Source: an uncultured Bacilli bacterium | GTDB lineage: Bacteria > Bacillota_I > Bacilli_A > RF39 > UBA660 | DNA length: 36,949 bases | Direction of reading: 5' to 3' | Assembly (NCBI GenBank): GCA_947627915.1 | Contig: CANQXT010000008.1 | Span: 1-36,949 of the forward strand | Shown: piece after piece, positions 28,122 through 36,949 of the stretch | How positions within the stretch are numbered: the first letter of the stretch is position 1 | Layout: every line of letters begins with the position of its first letter | Translations under genes and position numbers: made by a program | The notes under the pieces: model-generated | The model's input: only the letters and a program-made list of their open reading frames with translations | The model's database searches: none | What the model was told of the DNA's origin: nothing

Positions 28122-28991
28122 TTATTTTATAATTGAATTTCTTATTTTTAATTCTTGATTACTTTTAATTATACCTTTTTTAACATATATAAAACCATTA
28201 TTTAATAATATATCTTGATTATTAAGTTCATAACTATAATTTAATTTAAGATTTTCTTTTTTACTAGTTATATTACCATCAATAAAAATAGTTATATTAC
28301 CAAGACCACTTATTTTTAAATTATCAATACTATATATAAAATTATTATTTAATTTTTTAGCATAAACATTTATTTTATTATTTAATATTTTTTTACTATT
28401 TATAATTAATCCTGGACTATCATATATATAACCATTATTATATTTAATTTTAATAAAATCTAAAGTAGTATTATTATATTTACTAGTAGTTAAAATACTA
28501 TTACTTATTTTATTAATTAAAGTTGATTTACCAGAACTAGTTTCACCACATATAATAATATTTTGATATTTATTAATTATATTAGTAATAATATTTAAAT
28601 TAAAATTATCTTTAGCACTTATAAATATTATATCTTCTTCTATATGATATATCTTTTTAAGATTATCTTGTAAATGATTTAATATTAAATTACTTGGTAT
28701 TAAATCACTTTTATTAATAACTAATATTTTTTGATTATTTATTTCTTTATATATATCTATAAGTTCTTGATTTAAACTTAATAAATCAGTTATAAAAATA
28801 GTATAATAATTTAATTTATTTATCTTCTTAATAATATCTATATTATTTAAATTATCTACTTTAATATTTTCATTATAGTGAATTGTTTTAAAACAACGAG
28901 CACAATATTTATTATTTAAATCATTTATATATCCTTTTAATTCTTTATTAGTATTTTGTAGTTTAACCCCACAACCAATACATTTACTCAT
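28122..28991 (-). CDS. yqeH: YqeH-like circularly permuted GTPase
   Basis: Zn motif CIGCG...CARC; NKSDL before GETSSGKSTLIN. Confidence 0.88.
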   Translation of the reverse strand: MSKCIGCGVKLQNTNKELKGYINDLNNKYCARCFKTIHYNENIKVDNLNNIDIIKKINKLNYYTIFITDLLSLNQELIDIYKEINNQKILVINKSDLIPSNLILNHLQDNLKKIYHIEEDIIFISAKDNFNLNIITNIINKYQNIIICGETSSGKSTLINKISNSILTTSKYNNTTLDFIKIKYNNGYIYDSPGLIINSKKILNNKINVYAKKLNNNFIYSIDNLKISGLGNITIFIDGNITSKKENLKLNYSYELNNQDILLNNGFIYVKKGIIKSNQELKIRNSIIK

Positions 28992-29502
28992 AATATTTTC
29001 CTTTAACTACTAATTCTTTTTTATTTAAATATTTAAGAACATATTTTTCAAAGATATGAAGTATTCTTGTACTAAAAGGTTCTCTTTCACTAATAGAATT
29101 TACTAAAATAGTTGTAAAATTCATTTTATTTCCCCCATAGATATCAGTTACTAAAATATCACCAATCATAGCTATTTCTGTATCTTTAAAATTATATAAG
29201 TTCATTATTTTTTTTAATTTTCTTTTAAATGGTTTAAAAGTATGAAAAGATGCATCAATATTTAGTTTTTCTTTAAATGGTCTTATTCTATCTTTACCAC
29301 TATTAGAGACAATAATTACTTTAAAATTTTTCTCTAATTCAAAAATAAGTTCCCGAAGTTCATCAGTGGGATAGTCTTCATCATAACTAGTTAAAGTATT
29401 ATTTAAATCAAATAATAGACATTTTATGCCTCTTTTTTTTAATTTCTTATAATTAATCGTATATATACTTTGTTGATACATATCAGGTACAAAATTATCC
29501 AT
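28984..29502 (-). CDS. yqeG: YqeG family HAD-IIIA phosphatase
   Basis: LLFDLNNTLTSYDE, VSNSGKDRI, AMIGDILVTDIYGG; adjacent to yqeH. Confidence 0.92.
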   Translation of the reverse strand: MDNFVPDMYQQSIYTINYKKLKKRGIKCLLFDLNNTLTSYDEDYPTDELRELIFELEKNFKVIIVSNSGKDRIRPFKEKLNIDASFHTFKPFKRKLKKIMNLYNFKDTEIAMIGDILVTDIYGGNKMNFTTILVNSISEREPFSTRILHIFEKYVLKYLNKKELVVKGKYYE

Positions 29503-29548
29503 AACTATCTCTCTTTCTAAACTATATAATATAATTTTAATCTAATTA

Positions 29549-29580
29549 AAAAATTAATTCAATAAAAATAATTAATTTTT
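29549..29580. terminator. Hairpin terminator between ylbE-like and yqeG
   Basis: AAAAATTAATT...AATTAATTTTT. Confidence 0.55.
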
Positions 29581-29586
29581 AGATAG

Positions 29587-29820
29587 CTATTTAAATGTAT
29601 CAATTAAAGAAGATACAATATCAATTGTATTAACCATATCACTTAGTTTATCACTAGTTCTTTCTTTATATAATTCTTTCATTTCTTTCATAAATATTTT
29701 ATAATTTTCAGGATTACGATTTAAATATTTAATATAATTACTATTTTCATCTAAATATTTTTTAAACTTTTTATCTTCTACTAATTTTTGCTGTAAAAAA
29801 TATTCCATCTTAGTCCTCAA
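29587..29820 (-). CDS. YlbE-like protein
   Basis: YIKYLNRNPENYKIFMKEMKELY motif; adjacent to YlbD-like. Confidence 0.65.
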   Translation of the reverse strand: MRTKMEYFLQQKLVEDKKFKKYLDENSNYIKYLNRNPENYKIFMKEMKELYKERTSDKLSDMVNTIDIVSSLIDTFK

Positions 29821-30166
29821 AAAATTTGTTTAATGGTCGAGGGGATAATGGTCCTTTAACAGGACTATTTATTTTACTAGTTCCTTTACTAGTTAAATCT
29901 TCTACTACTCCTAAAGCTTTTTGAGCAGTATTAATATGTTTTTGAATTTCATCTAAATTAATATTTTTCATAATATCTCCTATTTTAGGAAGATTATTAC
30001 CTCTTAAATCTTTTTCTTTTTCATAAGGACGCCATGCTTCTTCCGAATTACCATAAACATCATATATTTCATAAAATGATTGCATAGTCATTTCTTTATT
30101 TTTAATATACTCTACTAACTCTGGTTTAGATCTTAAAAATTCTTTAAATTCTTCTTTTTTATTCAT
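29810..30166 (-). CDS. YlbD-like spore coat protein
   Basis: EFKEFLRSKPELVEYIKNKEMTMQSFYEIYDVYGNSEEAWRPY. Confidence 0.7.
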   Translation of the reverse strand: MNKKEEFKEFLRSKPELVEYIKNKEMTMQSFYEIYDVYGNSEEAWRPYEKEKDLRGNNLPKIGDIMKNINLDEIQKHINTAQKALGVVEDLTSKGTSKINSPVKGPLSPRPLNKFFED

Positions 30167-30167
30167 T

Positions 30168-30208
30168 AAAAATCACCTAGTATATCTTATGATATCCTAA
30201 GTGATTTT
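30168..30208 (-). terminator. parC terminator hairpin whose 3' arm contains the ylbD-like SD
   Basis: AAAATCAC-TAG-ATATC / GATAT-CTA-GTGATTTT, two 1x1 mismatches, TTTTT then AATG. Confidence 0.65.
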
Positions 30209-30209
30209 A

Positions 30210-32672
30210 TTATATTCTAAAGTCTTTGGTAAAATCTTCTAAAGACATTTGTTTATTATCTTCTTTACTATTTTCATTTATTATTTTTACAGATTCATAT
30301 TTAAGATCAAATTTATCAATATGATTTTTAGATATATTACTACCATTACTGTTTAAATCCATAATAGGAATTTCACTAGTTTTTAATTCTGTTATTTCAC
30401 TATCTTTTTTAATAATAAAGGTATCTTTACTATTAGTAATAAAAGCACTAATTACTTTATATTCAACAGTTTTATTTTTCTTAATTAACATATTACCTTT
30501 TTTAGCTCTTGTTAATTCTTTTAAATCAGTTAATTTTATTCTTTTAACGGTATTTTTATTAGTAAATATGGTTATATATTCATCATTAATATTATAATCA
30601 TGACCATATATAACATAATCATTATCTAATTTTATTCCTTTTACCCCACTAGCTTTAGGACCAACAACAGGTATTTCTTTAGAACTATATCTTAAATAAT
30701 AACAATTATTAGTAACAATTATTGTATCAGTATCACTATAAGAGACACTGACAAGTTCATCATCATCTTTTAATTTAATTGCTGTCATTGTTTTATTAGT
30801 TCTTGTCACAATTAAATCATCCATCAATAATTTTTTAACCATTCCTTTTTTAGTAAATAAAGTTAATATTTTATTATTTTCTAAGATAAAGGAATTAATT
30901 ATTCTTTCACTTTCTTGTAAAGGAATAATATTACTAATATGTTTACCTAGTTCTTTCCATTTAGCTTCATATAATTTATATACAGGTATAAATAAGTAAT
31001 TACCAAGATTTGTAAATAATATTAGATTATCTAAACTAGTTGTTTCAAATATATTTGTTACATAATCACCTGGTTTTAATAAAGTATCACCATCACTTTG
31101 ACTATATGATTTACTAGATACTTTTTTAATATAACCTTCATTAGTAACAATAACACATACATTTTCTTTTGGAATCATACTTTGCATATCTAATTTTATT
31201 TCAGTTATTTCATCAACTATTTGGGTTTTTCTTTCTGTAGCATATTCTTTTTTAACCATCTTTAATTCTTTTTTCATAACATATTTTAATGCTTCTTCAT
31301 CACTTAATATTGCTTTTAAGCCTTCGATTAATCTTTTTAAATTAGCCATTTCTTCTTCTAAAGCAACGACATCAGTATTAGTTAAACGATATAATTGTAA
31401 TTCCACAATTGCTTTCGCTTGTTCTTCAGAAAAAGCAAATTCTTTAACTAAATTAAGAACAGCATCACTCTTATTTTTACTTGCTCTTATTACTTTAATT
31501 ACTTCATCTAAGATACTTAAACATTTAATTAAACCTTCAACTATATGTAATCTTTTTTCTTTTATTTTTAAATCAAATTGGGTTCTTCTTGTTATTACTT
31601 CTTTTTGATGATTAATATAAGCATCTAATATTTCTAAAATACCTAATGTTTTAGGTGCTCTATTTACAATTGTAACCATATTATAACTATAAGATATTTG
31701 TAAATCAGTATTTTTAAGTAAATAATTAATAATTAAATCACTACTAGCCCCATTTTTTAAATCAATAACAATTCTTAATCCTTCTCGATCTGATTCATCT
31801 CTTACTTCTTGAATACCCTCTATTTTTTTATCTATTCTAATACCTTCTATTTTACTAACTAATAATTGTTTAATAACATCATAAGGTATTTCCGTAATAA
31901 CTATTTTTTCTTTACCTTTTTCTTTAATTATTTCATATTTAGAACGAACTATTACTTTACCTTTACCTGTTTTAAAGGCTTCTTTAATACCATCTTTACC
32001 ACAAACTATACCCCCGGTTGGAAAGTCTGGTCCTTTAACAATTTCTAGAATAGAATCTAAATGACAATTAGGAGATTCAATTCTTTTTATTGTCGCATCA
32101 ATTATTTCTCCTAAATTATGAGGCGGAATATTAGTGGCATAACCAGCACTTATTCCCATTGCACCATTAACGAGTAAGTTAGGAAATTTAGCCGGTAAAA
32201 CAGTAGGTTCAAGTAAACGATCATCAAAGTTTGGTGCCCATTCAATTGTTTCTTTATCTAAATCACATAAAAGTTCATTACTGATTTTAGAAAGTCTTGC
32301 TTCGGTATAACGATAAGCCGCAGCGGGATCACCATCCATTGAACCATTATTACCTTTCATATCGACTAAAATAGCATTTTGTTTCCACCATTGACTCATT
32401 CTAACCATGGCATCATATACTGATGAATCACCGTGAGGATGATATTTACCTAAAACATCTCCAACAGTAGCAGCACTCTTTAAATACTTTTTATCATAAG
32501 TATTACCGGCTTTGTACATGGCATAAAGAATTCTTCTTTGAACAGGTTTAAGACCATCTCTAACATCAGGAATAGCTCTATCTTGGATAATTTCTTTAGC
32601 ATAAGCAGCAAATCTTTCCCCCATTATTTCTTCTAAAGCATAATCTTCAATTCTTTTTATTACATTTTGCAT
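30210..32672 (-). CDS. parC: DNA topoisomerase IV subunit A
   Basis: [26 protein letters not shown] (active-site Tyr), directly downstream of parE. Confidence 0.93.
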   Translation of the reverse strand: MQNVIKRIEDYALEEIMGERFAAYAKEIIQDRAIPDVRDGLKPVQRRILYAMYKAGNTYDKKYLKSAATVGDVLGKYHPHGDSSVYDAMVRMSQWWKQNAILVDMKGNNGSMDGDPAAAYRYTEARLSKISNELLCDLDKETIEWAPNFDDRLLEPTVLPAKFPNLLVNGAMGISAGYATNIPPHNLGEIIDATIKRIESPNCHLDSILEIVKGPDFPTGGIVCGKDGIKEAFKTGKGKVIVRSKYEIIKEKGKEKIVITEIPYDVIKQLLVSKIEGIRIDKKIEGIQEVRDESDREGLRIVIDLKNGASSDLIINYLLKNTDLQISYSYNMVTIVNRAPKTLGILEILDAYINHQKEVITRRTQFDLKIKEKRLHIVEGLIKCLSILDEVIKVIRASKNKSDAVLNLVKEFAFSEEQAKAIVELQLYRLTNTDVVALEEEMANLKRLIEGLKAILSDEEALKYVMKKELKMVKKEYATERKTQIVDEITEIKLDMQSMIPKENVCVIVTNEGYIKKVSSKSYSQSDGDTLLKPGDYVTNIFETTSLDNLILFTNLGNYLFIPVYKLYEAKWKELGKHISNIIPLQESERIINSFILENNKILTLFTKKGMVKKLLMDDLIVTRTNKTMTAIKLKDDDELVSVSYSDTDTIIVTNNCYYLRYSSKEIPVVGPKASGVKGIKLDNDYVIYGHDYNINDEYITIFTNKNTVKRIKLTDLKELTRAKKGNMLIKKNKTVEYKVISAFITNSKDTFIIKKDSEITELKTSEIPIMDLNSNGSNISKNHIDKFDLKYESVKIINENSKEDNKQMSLEDFTKDFRI

Positions 32673-32675
32673 AAA

Positions 32676-34586
32676 TTATCCCTCAACTCTATAACTATCT
32701 TCCATTGTAAAGACAATATTTTCTTCAATCCATTCTTTACGTGGTTCAACTTTATCCCCCATTAAGATATTGACTCTTTTTTCGGCTAAAGCAACATCAT
32801 TAATATTAACTCTGATTAAACTACGAGTATCGGGATTCATTGTTGTATCCCAAAGTTCATCAGGATTCATTTCTCCTAAACCTTTATTTCTAGAAATATC
32901 TGGTTTACCAGTATTTTCAGCAATTATTTTAAATCTTTCTTCATCACTATAAGCATAAAAATGTTTCTTACCATAATCAAGTTTATATAATGGTGGTTTG
33001 GCAATATAAAGTTTACCTGCTTCAATTAAAGGACGCATAAAACGATAAAAGAAAGTTATTAATAATATTTGAATATGGGAACCATCAACATCAGCATCTG
33101 TCATTATAATAACTTTATCATAATTAGAATCTTCAACAATAAAATCACTACCAATACCAGCACCAATCGTATGAATAATAGTGTTTATTTCTTCATTTTT
33201 TAACATATCACTAATACTTGTTTTTTCGGCATTTAATACTTTACCTCTAAGTGGTAAAATAGCTTGAAATTTACGATCTCTGCCACTTTTAGCTGAACCG
33301 CCAGCTGAATCTCCTTCCACTAAGAAAAGTTCATTTATTTTTGGATTTTTACCTGAGGCTGGAGCTAACTTTTGGGATAAGTTTCTTTCAATTTTATTTT
33401 TTCCCTTACCATTACGAGCATCTTCCCTAGCTTTTCTAGCCGCCTCTCTGGCTACTTTACTCTTACTTGCTTTTTCCACAATATTAAGAGCTATTTCTTT
33501 ATTTTCTTCTAAATAAAATTTTATTTTTTCATAAGTTATATTTTCGGTAATACTTCTTGCTTCCGGTGTTCCTAGTTTTCCTTTAGTTTGTCCTTCAAAT
33601 TGTAAACTTGCTTCCGGTATTCTTAAGTTAATGACAGCACTTAAACCTTCTCTAACATCAGATCCATCAAATGTACTATCTTTACCCTTTATTAAGTTAT
33701 TAGCTTTAACATAATCATTAAATGCTTTGGTAATTCCTGTTTTAAAACCGACTTCGTGGGTTCCGCCATCAATTGTTTTAACATTATTAACAAAAGAAAT
33801 AATATTTTCATTATAAGTATCAGTATATTGAAAAGCAATATTTACTTCAATACCATTTTTATTACCACTAAAATTAACTACTTTATGAAGAGGTGTTTTA
33901 TCTTCATTAATAAATTCAATAAAATTAGTTAATCCTTCTTCATAATGATATTTATTTGTTTTATTACTATCTTCATCAATTACTTCAATGGTCACATTAG
34001 GAATTAAAAAAGCACTTTCTTGCATCCTTTCACATATTGTTGTATAAGAAAAATTACAATTTTTAAAGATTGTATAATCAGGCATAAATGTAACCGTTGT
34101 TCCTGTTTTATTTGTTTTACCTATTGTTTTAAGTGGCGATTCTACTTTACCACCAGAGGTAAATCTAATATTAGATATTAATCCATCTCGATATATAACA
34201 ACATCCATTTTACTACTTAGGGCATTAACAACTGAAGCCCCAACACCATGAAGTCCACCACTTACTTTATAGTTGCCTTCTTCAAATTTACCTCCCGCAT
34301 GTAATATAGTATATATTACCTCCGGAGTAGACATTCCACTTTCATGCATTCCAATTGGAACACCACGACCATTATCACTAATTGTTATACTACCATCTTT
34401 ATGTAAAACAATTTTTATGGAATCACCATAACCATTAATTATTTCATCTATACTATTATCAACAATTTCCCATATTAAATGATGAAGTCCTCTTTTGTCA
34501 GTACTCCCAATATACATACCTGGTCTTTTTCTAACTGCTTCAAGTCCTTCAAGTATTTTAATCGATGATTCATCATATTTTGCCAT
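32676..34586 (-). CDS. parE: DNA topoisomerase IV subunit B
   Basis: RPGMYIGSTDKRGLHHLIWEIVDNSIDE, LVEGDSAGGSAKSGRDRKFQAILPLRGKVLN. Confidence 0.95.
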   Translation of the reverse strand: MAKYDESSIKILEGLEAVRKRPGMYIGSTDKRGLHHLIWEIVDNSIDEIINGYGDSIKIVLHKDGSITISDNGRGVPIGMHESGMSTPEVIYTILHAGGKFEEGNYKVSGGLHGVGASVVNALSSKMDVVIYRDGLISNIRFTSGGKVESPLKTIGKTNKTGTTVTFMPDYTIFKNCNFSYTTICERMQESAFLIPNVTIEVIDEDSNKTNKYHYEEGLTNFIEFINEDKTPLHKVVNFSGNKNGIEVNIAFQYTDTYNENIISFVNNVKTIDGGTHEVGFKTGITKAFNDYVKANNLIKGKDSTFDGSDVREGLSAVINLRIPEASLQFEGQTKGKLGTPEARSITENITYEKIKFYLEENKEIALNIVEKASKSKVAREAARKAREDARNGKGKNKIERNLSQKLAPASGKNPKINELFLVEGDSAGGSAKSGRDRKFQAILPLRGKVLNAEKTSISDMLKNEEINTIIHTIGAGIGSDFIVEDSNYDKVIIMTDADVDGSHIQILLITFFYRFMRPLIEAGKLYIAKPPLYKLDYGKKHFYAYSDEERFKIIAENTGKPDISRNKGLGEMNPDELWDTTMNPDTRSLIRVNINDVALAEKRVNILMGDKVEPRKEWIEENIVFTMEDSYRVEG

Positions 34587-34682
34587 ATCTATTCACCATA
34601 TTCATTTTATCATAACAATTTAAAGGGTTCAACTAAGCATAGACATTTTTTTGACAAAAAGAAAAGAATAGTCTTAAACTAT

Positions 34683-35522
34683 TCAATTTCTATTATTTAT
34701 ATCATAAGATTCCCCAAAAATATCATTGATATTATAATCTTTTATTTTAGGAATAACTAAATCTTCTTCCTTATCTTCTTGAACATCTTTTTTCAAAGTT
34801 GGTAAATCAAAGTCATCTTCAGTTGGATCTTCTACTACTACTTCTTTTTCTTTAACTTCTTCTTGTACTTCTTCTTTTGTTTCTGTTTCTTCTTCTTTAT
34901 TTTCTGAAGACATTATTTCATCTTTTAAATCATTTATAATACTATCTAAATTAAATTCTGGAACTTCCATTTCTGAAGACATTATATCTTCATCAATTAA
35001 TGGTTCTAAATCATTATTAGGTTGTTTTACTTCCTCTTTAATTGGTGCTGCTACATTAACAACTGGTTCTGAAATAACTGGTGATGCTGGTATACTTAAG
35101 TTTATTGGTTGCTCTTCTTCTAAAGTTAAGATAGGTTTAATTTCTTCTTGTACTTCATTTATAACTGGTGCTTCTTTAACAGGCTCTTCAACATTATTTA
35201 TAGTTGGTGCTTCTAACATTTCGATATTTTGTTCTATTGGTTGCTCAGTTACCGCTATAGTTGGGGCAAGTTCTTCTTTATTTTCACTTGGAACATTAAC
35301 TTCTAATTCTTGAGGTTTAGTTTCTTCTTTAAAGGTATTTTCAACATTTAATTGTTGTAATCTATTTGTCTCTTCTATTTCTCTTTTCTTTTTATCTTTT
35401 TTACCTAAAAATAATACTACTACAAATAATATAATTAAAACAATTATTGATATCATTAACCAAAGGCCAAAATATTCATAACTATATAATTTATTTAAAA
35501 TTTTTTCCACTTTAAAAAGCAC
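34683..35522 (-). CDS. Single-TM protein with long acidic low-complexity cytoplasmic tail
   Basis: N-terminal TM (LWLMISIIVLIILFVVVLFLG), KKDKKKRE, then E/P-rich region and conserved-looking C-terminal end. Confidence 0.7.
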   Translation of the reverse strand: MLFKVEKILNKLYSYEYFGLWLMISIIVLIILFVVVLFLGKKDKKKREIEETNRLQQLNVENTFKEETKPQELEVNVPSENKEELAPTIAVTEQPIEQNIEMLEAPTINNVEEPVKEAPVINEVQEEIKPILTLEEEQPINLSIPASPVISEPVVNVAAPIKEEVKQPNNDLEPLIDEDIMSSEMEVPEFNLDSIINDLKDEIMSSENKEEETETKEEVQEEVKEKEVVVEDPTEDDFDLPTLKKDVQEDKEEDLVIPKIKDYNINDIFGESYDINNRN

Positions 35523-35574
35523 CTCTTTATCCTATAATTGATATTATCATAAATTAAATAATTATGCAAGTTTA

Positions 35575-35814
35575 TTAAAACATTTTATCAATATTTTTTG
35601 GTACATTCCCATCAATTACTTTCGATATTATTTTATCACTTTGCTCTTTGGAAATATTTTTTCCCGTCATTTTACTTAAAGTATCTATTACCTCTCTTAA
35701 AGTTTTTTCATCTTTCATATTTCCATTTTGTAATTTCTCAGCTAAACCAATAATCGTTTCTTTATCTACTTTGGTTTTCTTTTCTACTTTATTAAAAAAA
35801 GAATCACTTAACAT
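35575..35814 (-). CDS. spoVIF: Stage VI sporulation protein F-like
   Basis: FFNKVEKKTKVDKETIIGLAEKLQNGNMKDEKTLREVIDTLSKMTGKNISKEQSDKI. Confidence 0.75.
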   Translation of the reverse strand: MLSDSFFNKVEKKTKVDKETIIGLAEKLQNGNMKDEKTLREVIDTLSKMTGKNISKEQSDKIISKVIDGNVPKNIDKMF

Positions 35815-35861
35815 ATAACACCTCTATATTATATATATGCCTAAGTAATTCTTATTGTTAC

Positions 35862-36893
35862 TTACTCTATTGTTAAATTACCACTAGTTGGATAAACTTG
35901 AATAAATGTATTACCATCAGATACATCTATTTCAGTTCCATCCATATAAGTATATACTGTTTTAGAACTTCGACTAGTTTTACTCCATTTAATTGGAACA
36001 CTATAACCATTAGTTATATAAACACCTTCACCAGAACCGATATTTTGTAAATCTTTTAATTTTTGGTCTGTACCATATTGATTATAAGGTACAGAATAAG
36101 CAATAATGTTTTTAAAATGATATTGTTCTTTTGTAACAAGATCAACATGTTTATTACCATTAATATAACGATAATATACACCTTCATCACTATTATATTC
36201 ATAACTTGAAGTACGATAACTTGAGTATTTAATATCTATTTTATTTGCTACTTGGCTATTTTCTTTTTGAGATAAATCAACTGGATCGGTAGAATAATTT
36301 AGTAAATATCCTTTATCTGTTGTTGTTCTAATTTTTAACTTTTCGATAGCTTCTTTTATTAAATCAGAACTTGAGAATCTTGTATGTTCTAAAGATCTTT
36401 TTAAACTACTATCTGTAGTAAAATATTTACTACCATAAGTTATACCATCAATATGATCTATATTTAATTTTTCTATATCTTCATAAGCAACATAAGATCC
36501 ACCCCAGTGAACATATATAGCATCATTTTCCATAGCATAATCTAAATAATTATGTCTTGAACTTCTGATTGAACCAATTTTAGAAACATTAAAGTCTTGA
36601 TTAAATAATGCCATCATTCTGGTAATACCACCTTCAACCATTAATTCATATACGATATAAGCATCTTGTAATCCTGATTGAGGTAATGCTTCATTATGAG
36701 TATTTATCATAACAGCAATTGGTCTTTTATTACTATTTAAATCAACTATGTTTACTTTTGATTTAACTTCTTCTTTTTCTCCATCATAATTATTTGTTTT
36801 ATCTTTATCTTTAAATAAAGTACTTATTCCAAATCCTCCTAATGCAATAACTGCAATTATTACTATAATTATTAATAAACTTTTCTTTTTCAT
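35862..36893 (-). CDS. DUF3048 (YerB-like) exported protein
   Basis: N-terminal TM/signal; RPIAVMINTHNEALPQSGLQDAYIVYELMVEGGITRMMALF, IGSIRSSRHNYLDYA. Confidence 0.9.
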   Translation of the reverse strand: MKKKSLLIIIVIIAVIALGGFGISTLFKDKDKTNNYDGEKEEVKSKVNIVDLNSNKRPIAVMINTHNEALPQSGLQDAYIVYELMVEGGITRMMALFNQDFNVSKIGSIRSSRHNYLDYAMENDAIYVHWGGSYVAYEDIEKLNIDHIDGITYGSKYFTTDSSLKRSLEHTRFSSSDLIKEAIEKLKIRTTTDKGYLLNYSTDPVDLSQKENSQVANKIDIKYSSYRTSSYEYNSDEGVYYRYINGNKHVDLVTKEQYHFKNIIAYSVPYNQYGTDQKLKDLQNIGSGEGVYITNGYSVPIKWSKTSRSSKTVYTYMDGTEIDVSDGNTFIQVYPTSGNLTIE

Positions 36894-36949
36894 TCTATAC
36901 TCCTTAAATATATTATATATTATTATTTAATTAAAAAAAAGAATAATTT

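Overview
AT-rich chromosomal segment, probably from a spore-forming, genome-reduced Bacilli lineage (RF39-like gut Firmicutes is my inference). Almost all genes are on the minus strand. The core is conserved: spoIVB, addA/addB, dus, pduL, rluD-lspA, ymxH/ylmC, sigG, sigE, spoIIGA, ftsZ, ftsA, trmK, rpoD, dnaG, mutL, yqeH, yqeG, ylbE/ylbD-like, parC, parE, spoVIF-like and a DUF3048 lipoprotein. The unusual part is an accessory island at ~9.88-14.0 kb made of two diverged tandem cassettes (minus strand). Each cassette has (i) a sigma-A-type promoter whose -35/-10 spacer contains a G8 tract, a candidate slippage/phase-variation switch; (ii) an exported or anchored protein with a shared N-terminal domain, leading in one case to a Gly-rich ALK/LTK-type protein and in the other to a C-type-lectin/FGE-fold protein whose C-terminus looks like a diversity-generating-retroelement variable region; (iii) a shared 3' hairpin and terminator; (iv) a compact two-RNA module. 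The intact copy of that module encodes an unannotated 35-aa hydrophobic peptide and a convergent antisense RNA, and both RNAs are predicted to start with the same 22-nt sequence, which resembles a new type I toxin-antitoxin locus. The second copy has lost the toxin start but keeps the antisense RNA. A second hotspot is a perfect 47-bp tandem repeat upstream of dnaG, where each unit can fold as an H-type pseudoknot and is bracketed by a promoter and a terminator (candidate ncRNA). No RT, template repeat, CRISPR, rRNA, tRNA or transposase was recognised. All calls are by eye; no searches or folding programs were run.
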